Assembly (NCBI RefSeq): GCF_000682755.1
Contig: NZ_AWFF01000029.1
Coordinates: 1-64,000, forward strand
Direction of reading: 5' to 3'
DNA: 64,000 nucleotides
Origin: Hyphomonas beringensis
GTDB lineage: Bacteria > Pseudomonadota > Alphaproteobacteria > Caulobacterales > Hyphomonadaceae
Each line of letters begins with the position of its first letter. Position 1 is the first letter of the stretch. Below, piece after piece: positions 59,514-64,000 of this stretch. Both the position numbers and the translations under genes were made by a program. Under the pieces are notes generated by a model. That model saw nothing but the letters and a program-made list of their open reading frames with translations. It searched no databases and was not told where the DNA came from.

Positions 59514-60292
59514 ACTTCGCTCTTACACAAACCGCGATTGATCCGATCCACCAGTTCCAGGTCAGCAAATGGCTGGACCTGAGCATTGGCGGCATCGACA
59601 TTTCCTTCACCAACGCGTCGGGCTTCATGCTGCTGGGCGTTGTGCTGTGCATTGCCTTCTTCGGCTACGCGGCCTCCAAGCGCGCCCTGGTGCCGGGCCG
59701 CACCCAGTCCATGGCAGAGATCGGCTATGGCTTTGTCGCAGACATGGTGCGCTCCACCGCCGGTGAAGAAGGCCTGCGCTTCTTCCCGTTCGTGTTCACC
59801 CTCTTCTTCTTCGTCTTCTTCGCCAACATGATCGGCATGGTGCCCTATGCCTTCACGACAACCAGCCATCTGGTTGTCACCGGCGCCCTTGCCATCCTGG
59901 TGATCTCCATCGTCATCGGTTTCGGTATCTGGAAGAACGGCCTGAAATTCTTCAAACTGTTCGCCCCGTCGGGCGCACCGTTCCTGATCTATTTCATCCT
60001 CGTTCCGATCGAGGTGATTTCCTTCCTGGCCCGCCCGGTTACCCTGGCGCTGCGTCTGTTCGCCAACATGCTGGCCGGACACATCATGCTGAAACTGTTT
60101 GCAACTTTTGCAGCCCAGCTGATCGGCGCAGCCATCTCCGGCACGGTGCTGCTTGGTGTGGTCGGCCTGCTGGCTTTCGGCATGGGCGTCGCGCTCAACG
60201 CACTGGAGCTGCTGGTGGCCGGTCTGCAAGCCTATGTGTTCGCTATTCTGACCTGCGTATATCTCAACGACGCACTTCACCCGTCACACTAG
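59510..60292 (+). CDS. atpB: ATP synthase F0 subunit a
   Basis: 260 residues. Family blocks are IDPIHQFQVSKWLDLSIGGIDISFTNASGFMLL, FFPFVFTLFFFVFFANMIGMVPYAFTTTSHLVVT and RPVTLALRLFANMLAGHIMLKLF, where the Arg in LALRLFANMLAGH is the essential residue facing the c-ring. A C-terminal helix pair ends AYVFAILTCVYLNDALHPSH. It provides the two proton half-channels. A hairpin separates it from atpE. Confidence 0.97.
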   Translation: MNFALTQTAIDPIHQFQVSKWLDLSIGGIDISFTNASGFMLLGVVLCIAFFGYAASKRALVPGRTQSMAEIGYGFVADMVRSTAGEEGLRFFPFVFTLFFFVFFANMIGMVPYAFTTTSHLVVTGALAILVISIVIGFGIWKNGLKFFKLFAPSGAPFLIYFILVPIEVISFLARPVTLALRLFANMLAGHIMLKLFATFAAQLIGAAISGTVLLGVVGLLAFGMGVALNALELLVAGLQAYVFAILTCVYLNDALHPSH

Positions 60293-60305
60293 GGAAACTT
60301 TCGCC

Positions 60306-60328
60306 AGTGCGGCCATAGGGGCCGCACT
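60306..60328 (+). other. Intercistronic hairpin between atpB and atpE
   Basis: AGTGCGGCC (60306-60314) and GGCCGCACT (60320-60328) are a perfect 9-bp stem with loop ATAGG, 14 nt after the atpB stop. No T-run follows. It may protect or process the mRNA so that subunit c, needed in many copies, is made in excess. A weaker 7-bp stem lies between atpE and atpF' at 60670-60701. Confidence 0.6.
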
Positions 60329-60407
60329 AAAACCTTGACGTAGCCCGGCGAACACGCTTCACGGGCGGCAAATTAGAAACCTTTTGCATTCCAAACAGGA
60401 GACAACC

Positions 60408-60644
60408 ATGGAAGGCGATATCGCTCTCGGCCTTAAATATGTAGGCGCAGGCCTCGCAACGCTCGGCATGATCGGTGCTGCTATCGGTGTGGGTAACATC
60501 TTCAGCTCGTTCCTCGACGCTGCCATGCGCAATCCGTCCGCTGCTCCGCAGCAGACCGGTAACCTCTTCATCGGTATGGCCCTCGCAGAAGCCCTCGGCA
60601 TTCTGTCCTTCCTGGTCGCCGTGCTGATCCTGTTCGTGGTCTAA
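60408..60644 (+). CDS. atpE: ATP synthase F0 subunit c
   Basis: 78 residues from ATG 60408 (AGGAGA upstream). Two transmembrane helices with the polar loop Arg41-Asn-Pro and the ion-binding Glu61 in [14 protein letters not shown]. There is no Na+-type Gln/Thr pattern, so protons are the likely coupling ion. The first helix has the glycine-rich GAAIGVGN packing motif. The strong ribosome site and preceding hairpin fit the high copy number of the c-ring. Confidence 0.97.
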   Translation: MEGDIALGLKYVGAGLATLGMIGAAIGVGNIFSSFLDAAMRNPSAAPQQTGNLFIGMALAEALGILSFLVAVLILFVV

Positions 60645-60732
60645 CACCACCTACCGGACTCTTCTCTGGCCGGGCCCGTGCACATCGCACATCAGGCCCG
60701 GTCAAAACGGACTGTATGACTGAGGATAGACA

Positions 60733-61284
60733 ATGCTGATCGCATTACTGGCACAAGGGGCTGCACACGGGTCCGGGCATATGCCGGACGACGCACCGCC
60801 GCCGTTCCCGCCGTTCGAAGCCTGGCACATGCCGGGTCAGCTGTTCTGGCTGGCCATCCTCTTTGCGGTTCTCTATTTCGCCCTATCGCGCTTCATCCTG
60901 CCGAAGATGTCGGACACGATCGAAAAACGATCTGACCGCATCGCCTCGGATCTCGATCAGGCTGCTGTCCTGAACGAGCAGGCCACCGAAGCCCAACAGG
61001 CCCTTGAGCTGCGCATTGCGCAGGCCAAGGCAAAGGCCCGTGAAACGGCTGCCAAAGCCAAGCAGAAGATCGATGACGAAGTGAGCGCGCAAACCGCTCG
61101 CGTCGACACAGAGATCGAAAAAAAGCTGGAAGCCGCTGAATCCCGCATCACCGAGATGCGCACCAAGGCCATGCAGAATGTCGAACAGATCGCAATTGAT
61201 ACGGCAGATGCCATGACGGCCCGGTTCGGCCTGAAAGCCTCTCCCGCCGATCTGAAAAAAGCCGTTTCGGCCTCGCTGAAGTAG
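60733..61284 (+). CDS. atpG: ATP synthase F0 subunit b'
   Basis: 183 residues. A Pro-rich start (MPDDAPPPFPPFEAWHMPGQ) precedes one membrane helix (LFWLAILFAVLYFALSRFILP) and a long heptad-like helix with many Ala/Glu/Lys (LNEQATEAQQALELRIAQAKAKARETAAKAKQ). This is the b' type found with b in Alphaproteobacteria; the two form a heterodimeric peripheral stalk. The symbol atpG is the b' usage (also called atpF'), not the F1 gamma subunit. Confidence 0.92.
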   Translation: MLIALLAQGAAHGSGHMPDDAPPPFPPFEAWHMPGQLFWLAILFAVLYFALSRFILPKMSDTIEKRSDRIASDLDQAAVLNEQATEAQQALELRIAQAKAKARETAAKAKQKIDDEVSAQTARVDTEIEKKLEAAESRITEMRTKAMQNVEQIAIDTADAMTARFGLKASPADLKKAVSASLK

Positions 61285-61295
61285 GAGACAAACTT

Positions 61296-61886
61296 ATGAA
61301 TATGCGTGTTGTCCCTGCCCTCGCTCTCACCACACTGGTGGCTGCGCCGGCATTTGCCGCGTCCGGCAGCCATGGTGGTGGCGGCTTTATCGGCGGCCTG
61401 ATGTATTCGCTGACAGACCCTGTCACCCACACGGCCTTCCTGGCCTTTGCGGTGTTCCTGATCATTGCCTGGCGCATGGGGGCCCTCAAGGCCATCACCA
61501 GCGGCTTGGACAAGCGCGCGGATGACATCCGCAACGAGCTGGAAGAAGCCCGCAATCTGCGTGAGCAGGCTGCTGAAGCCCTTGCCCTGGCCGAGCGCCG
61601 CCAGCAGGACGCTGACAAGGAAGCGGAAGCCATGATCGCCCAGGCGAAAGAAGACGCCAAGCGCATCATGGAAGAAGCCCGCAAGGAACTGGCAGATCGC
61701 CTGACGCGCCGCGAAGCGCTGGCCGAGGCACGCATCGCGCGCGCCGAAGCAGAGGCAACCGACGAAGTGCGCCGTGCCGCTGCGGACGCTGCGACACAGG
61801 CTGCCAAGCGTCTTCTGGCTGAAGACACGGCTGTCGATCAGTTCGAATCTGCAGCTCGCGAAATCGAGACGGCTCTGGCCAATTAA
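61296..61886 (+). CDS. atpF: ATP synthase F0 subunit b
   Basis: 196 residues. The N-terminus resembles a signal peptide (VPALALTTLVAAPAFAA), then a membrane helix (HTAFLAFAVFLIIAWRMGA) and the coiled-coil stalk (LDKRADDIRNELEEARNLREQAAEALALAERRQQDADKEAEAMIAQAKEDAKRIMEEARKELADRL). It pairs with b'. The operon ends here with a strong terminator; F1 genes (atpHAGDC) must lie elsewhere, as is usual in Alphaproteobacteria. Confidence 0.95.
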   Translation: MNMRVVPALALTTLVAAPAFAASGSHGGGGFIGGLMYSLTDPVTHTAFLAFAVFLIIAWRMGALKAITSGLDKRADDIRNELEEARNLREQAAEALALAERRQQDADKEAEAMIAQAKEDAKRIMEEARKELADRLTRREALAEARIARAEAEATDEVRRAAADAATQAAKRLLAEDTAVDQFESAAREIETALAN

Positions 61887-61937
61887 GGCTCGAACATAGG
61901 GGAATAGGCAAACGCCTCTCCCTGCCCGCATCTTTGA

Positions 61938-61970
61938 AAACCCCTGATTTGCCCGGCAGATCAGGGGTTT
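61938..61970 (+). terminator. Terminator of the atp F0 operon
   Basis: AAACCCCTGAT (61938-61948) and ATCAGGGGTTT (61960-61970) form a perfect 11-bp stem with an 11-nt loop, followed by TTGCTTTT, 52 nt after the atpF stop. Confidence 0.93.
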
Positions 61971-62018
61971 TTGCTTTTCTGAATTCGTAGGAGAGGCGGC
62001 CGGGGCACACTTGCGGCC

Positions 62019-62432
62019 ATGGATCAGCTATTCGCCCCTCCCCGCAATCTGACACCGGAACTGGAGCCATACCGCTTCTGGATCTGGCTGCAGCTGATTG
62101 TCGTGCGGATGTATATCCGCTCGATCAAGGGGCCCGGCGTACCATTCATGTTCAAAATGAACCGCCATGGCGATGTCACACTCGTATATATTGGCGACAC
62201 GGAAGCTGAACGCGAAGCGGCCCTCGCCAAGCAGAAACAGCAAGATCCGTTTGCGTGGGAACCAGGCAAGGCCTTCACAGCGGCTCTTGATGGCAGCGTC
62301 CTCATGTCCGCTCACCCCGGCGAAAGCCGGGGCCCAGGGCAGCAGGCTCAGGACGCGCAGTTCTGGATCTCGGCTGTTGCCGGGATGAGCGCCAATGTTG
62401 TGGAATGCGTCCTGCCGCCACCAGACACCTGA
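62019..62432 (+). CDS. Small protein of unknown function with a repeat-derived C-terminus
   Basis: 137 residues. The first ~95 look like a genuine domain (LEPYRFWIWLQLIVVRMYIRSIKGPGVPFMFKMNRHGDVTLVYIGD...DPFAWEPGKAFTAAL) with a hydrophobic helix and beta strands; I do not recognise it. From residue ~98 the reading frame enters a dispersed palindromic repeat and reads HPGESRGPGQQAQDAQFWISAVAGMSA, a phrase that such repeats generate in many unrelated alphaproteobacterial ORFs. The native end has probably been replaced, or the gene has been extended by the insertion. Coding status is likely but the real C-terminus is uncertain. Confidence 0.55.
   Translation: MDQLFAPPRNLTPELEPYRFWIWLQLIVVRMYIRSIKGPGVPFMFKMNRHGDVTLVYIGDTEAEREAALAKQKQQDPFAWEPGKAFTAALDGSVLMSAHPGESRGPGQQAQDAQFWISAVAGMSANVVECVLPPPDT
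62309..62391. repeat. 83-bp dispersed palindromic repeat inside an ORF
   Basis: The left end begins CGCTCACCCCGGCGAAAGCC and the right end, reverse-complemented, begins CGCTCATCCCGGCAACAGCC. The two ends are imperfect inverted copies. The left half also contains the internal hairpin CCCCGGC-GAAA-GCCGGGG (62314-62331). This is the form of short, non-autonomous palindromic repeats spread through many alphaproteobacterial genomes, usually between genes. Only one copy is visible in this window. Confidence 0.7.
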
Positions 62433-62506
62433 CCCATCCCCTCACGGATAAAAATTTACCCCACCCACAAAGCGCCTTAACCGGCGTCGCACGTGCAGCT
62501 AGAAGC

Positions 62507-64000
62507 CTAACTCAGCTGCAGTTCTACCAGCCGCTTATAGGCGCCACTGCTCGCCATCAGCGTGTCGTGACTGCCTTCTTCCACGGCTCGGCCATTTTCC
62601 ATCACGATGATCCGGTCGGCAGACCGCACGGTGGACAGCCGGTGTGCGATGATCAGCGTCGTGCGGCCTGCGGAGAATTCTGCCAGAGCCGCCTGCACCT
62701 TGGCTTCGCTTTCGGCGTCCAGCGCCGACGTCGCTTCATCCAGCAGCAGGATTGGCGCGCCGCGCAGAATGGCCCGCGCCAGGGCGATCCGCTGGCGCTG
62801 GCCACCGGAGAGGTTGCGCCCCATTTCACCTGCCGGTGCATCATAGCCGTCTGGCATCTGCGTGATGAACTCATGCGCATTGGCCGCCCGCGCTGCGGCT
62901 TCGATTTCGGCATTCGTGGCGCCCAGCCGACCGAGCGCGATATTGTTGCGGATCGTATCGTCAAACAGCGCCGCATCCTGCGCGACCAGGCCGATATTCG
63001 CCCGCAGCGTATCGCCCACGACATGGCGAATGTCATGGGCATCCACGCTGACCACCCCGCTCATCGGATCATACAGGCGCATCAACAGATTGAAGACGGT
63101 CGACTTGCCCGCACCGGACGGGCCGACAATAGCCACCGTCTCTCCCGGCCTTGCCGAAAAGCTCAGCCCATGCAGGGCGCGCGTCCCGTCGGGATAGGCA
63201 AAATGCACATCCTCAAAGCGGACTTCGCCAGACACCTTGCCCAGCCGCTCCGCATCCGGAAGGTCAGAGATATGGCACGGCGCATCGATGATCTCGAACA
63301 CGCGGTCTGCGGCGGCGCCGCCTTCCTGCGCCACCGAGTTCAGCGTGCCCAGCGCGCGAAGCTCCGGTGAGACAATGCCCAGCGCCGCAATGAAGCCGAG
63401 AAGGTCGCCCAGCGTCATCGCGCCTTCGGACATCCGCCAGGCCGCAAAGCCCAGAATGCCCGCCAGCGCCGCGCCACCTGCGACCTCAAGGATCGGGTCG
63501 ACCGCCGCCCGGTTCGACAGCACTTTCAGGAACAGGCGGGAGCGTTCGACAAAGCCCCTCTTGGCGCGGGACTTCTGATACGGCTCCAGCCCATAGGCCT
63601 TCACCACGCGGGCAGACTGGAAGCCTTCCGAGAGCAGAGAGGTCACTTCCCCGATCTGCTTCTGCGCCTGTTTGGAGCGTTTGCGGATCCGGTTTCCAAG
63701 GCTGATGACCGGGCCGAATGCAATCGGATAGGCCACCAGCAACAGCAGGGTCAGCTGCCAGTCGATGTACAGCATCACGCCCAGCACACCGGTCACGGTG
63801 ATCACGCTCTTGGTGAAATTATTGGCAAAGCGCAGCGCCGCATCGCGGATCGCGTTCACATCATTGATGAAGCGCGAGACGAAATCGCCGGACGCATCGG
63901 CAGAGATGCGCGCATAGTCACCATCGGTCAGGGAATCGAACTGGCTGCTCTGTACCAGCACAAGCCCGCGCTGAACGCCGGTATTGTTGAACAGCGTCAT
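62507..64000 (-). CDS. MsbA-like ABC exporter, N-terminus beyond the window
   Basis: 497 residues are visible; the 5' end is cut by the window edge, and the Met at 64000 is internal. The membrane domain has four of six helices (SVITVTGVLGVMLYIDWQLTLLLLVAYPIAFGPVISL; AAVDPILEVAGGAALAGILGFAAWRM; TLGDLLGFIAALGIVSPELRAL). The nucleotide-binding domain has Walker A GPSGAGKST, signature LSGGQRQR, Walker B ILLLDEATSALD and switch HRLSTVRSADRI. A single-polypeptide half-transporter with this sequence style is most like MsbA or another lipid flippase. The substrate is not known. Confidence 0.9.
   Translation of the reverse strand: MTLFNNTGVQRGLVLVQSSQFDSLTDGDYARISADASGDFVSRFINDVNAIRDAALRFANNFTKSVITVTGVLGVMLYIDWQLTLLLLVAYPIAFGPVISLGNRIRKRSKQAQKQIGEVTSLLSEGFQSARVVKAYGLEPYQKSRAKRGFVERSRLFLKVLSNRAAVDPILEVAGGAALAGILGFAAWRMSEGAMTLGDLLGFIAALGIVSPELRALGTLNSVAQEGGAAADRVFEIIDAPCHISDLPDAERLGKVSGEVRFEDVHFAYPDGTRALHGLSFSARPGETVAIVGPSGAGKSTVFNLLMRLYDPMSGVVSVDAHDIRHVVGDTLRANIGLVAQDAALFDDTIRNNIALGRLGATNAEIEAAARAANAHEFITQMPDGYDAPAGEMGRNLSGGQRQRIALARAILRGAPILLLDEATSALDAESEAKVQAALAEFSAGRTTLIIAHRLSTVRSADRIIVMENGRAVEEGSHDTLMASSGAYKRLVELQLS

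Overview
This window reads as a chromosomal segment of an alphaproteobacterium, most likely of the Hyphomonadaceae/Caulobacterales group. The clues are a CcrM-type GANTC methyltransferase, an ATP synthase F0 operon with separate b' and b subunits and no F1 genes attached, the alphaproteobacterial order mutY-dciA-dsbA-smc, a complete gspC-to-gspN type II secretion operon, and a Fur-like box of the TGCGAAT-N-ATTTGCA form. The family assignment is inference. No rRNA, tRNA, CRISPR array or insertion sequence was recognised.

Layout. (1) 1-3.85 kb is accessory DNA. It holds the tail of a TraG-like conjugation coupling protein and a CopG-type regulator (the usual pair in front of a trb operon), but no trb genes follow. 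Instead there is a two-gene module of a Swt1-type HEPN protein and a PD-(D/E)xK-like protein separated by a nested inverted repeat, then a GNAT acetyltransferase. A triple GGG(C)TACA repeat near 3.77 kb looks like the outer end of an integrated element. (2) 3.9-5.8 kb has a secreted formylglycine-generating-enzyme homologue and a CAP-domain protein that appears to be expressed from a leaderless, operator-covered promoter. (3) 5.8-22.8 kb, all on the minus strand, carries a 963-aa surface lipoprotein built of two large repeats, a TonB-dependent receptor, twelve T2SS genes in near-continuous overlap, and a small terminal lipoprotein. They may form one export and uptake unit. (4) 23-30.7 kb has an XRE regulator with a beta-propeller lipoprotein, a PepSY-TM protein behind a Fur-like box, a serine hydrolase, and a second TonB receptor controlled by a TetR regulator through a perfect palindrome.

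(5) 30.8-41.3 kb is mostly housekeeping: prfB with its programmed +1 frameshift, PBP1A, a TPR lipoprotein, ETF-ubiquinone oxidoreductase, a family-4-like uracil-DNA glycosylase, hemerythrin, and a glycosyltransferase/DUF2064 pair. (6) 41.3-47.1 kb has a BLUF photoreceptor, a radical SAM protein, DUF779, DUF1275, and an acetaldehyde-type aldehyde dehydrogenase. Next to it is a GAF-Fis regulator that lacks the sigma-54 AAA+ domain; a perfect TGTCTCA palindrome lies between the two. (7) 47.2-50.4 kb has ccrM behind three DnaA boxes on an exact 12-bp period and two GANTC sites, then a divergent PaaX-like regulator and fatty acid desaturase. (8) 50.4-64 kb has a sialate O-acetylesterase, mutY, dciA, two DsbA-like thiol oxidoreductases, smc, the atpI-B-E-F'-F operon, a small ORF whose 3' end is made from a dispersed palindromic repeat, and a truncated MsbA-like ABC exporter.

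The best candidates for something undescribed are the HEPN/PD-(D/E)xK pair with its intergenic RNA-like structure, the twin-repeat lipoprotein/TonB/T2SS unit, and the DnaA-box array at ccrM. All function calls come from reading motifs by eye; no database search was possible.
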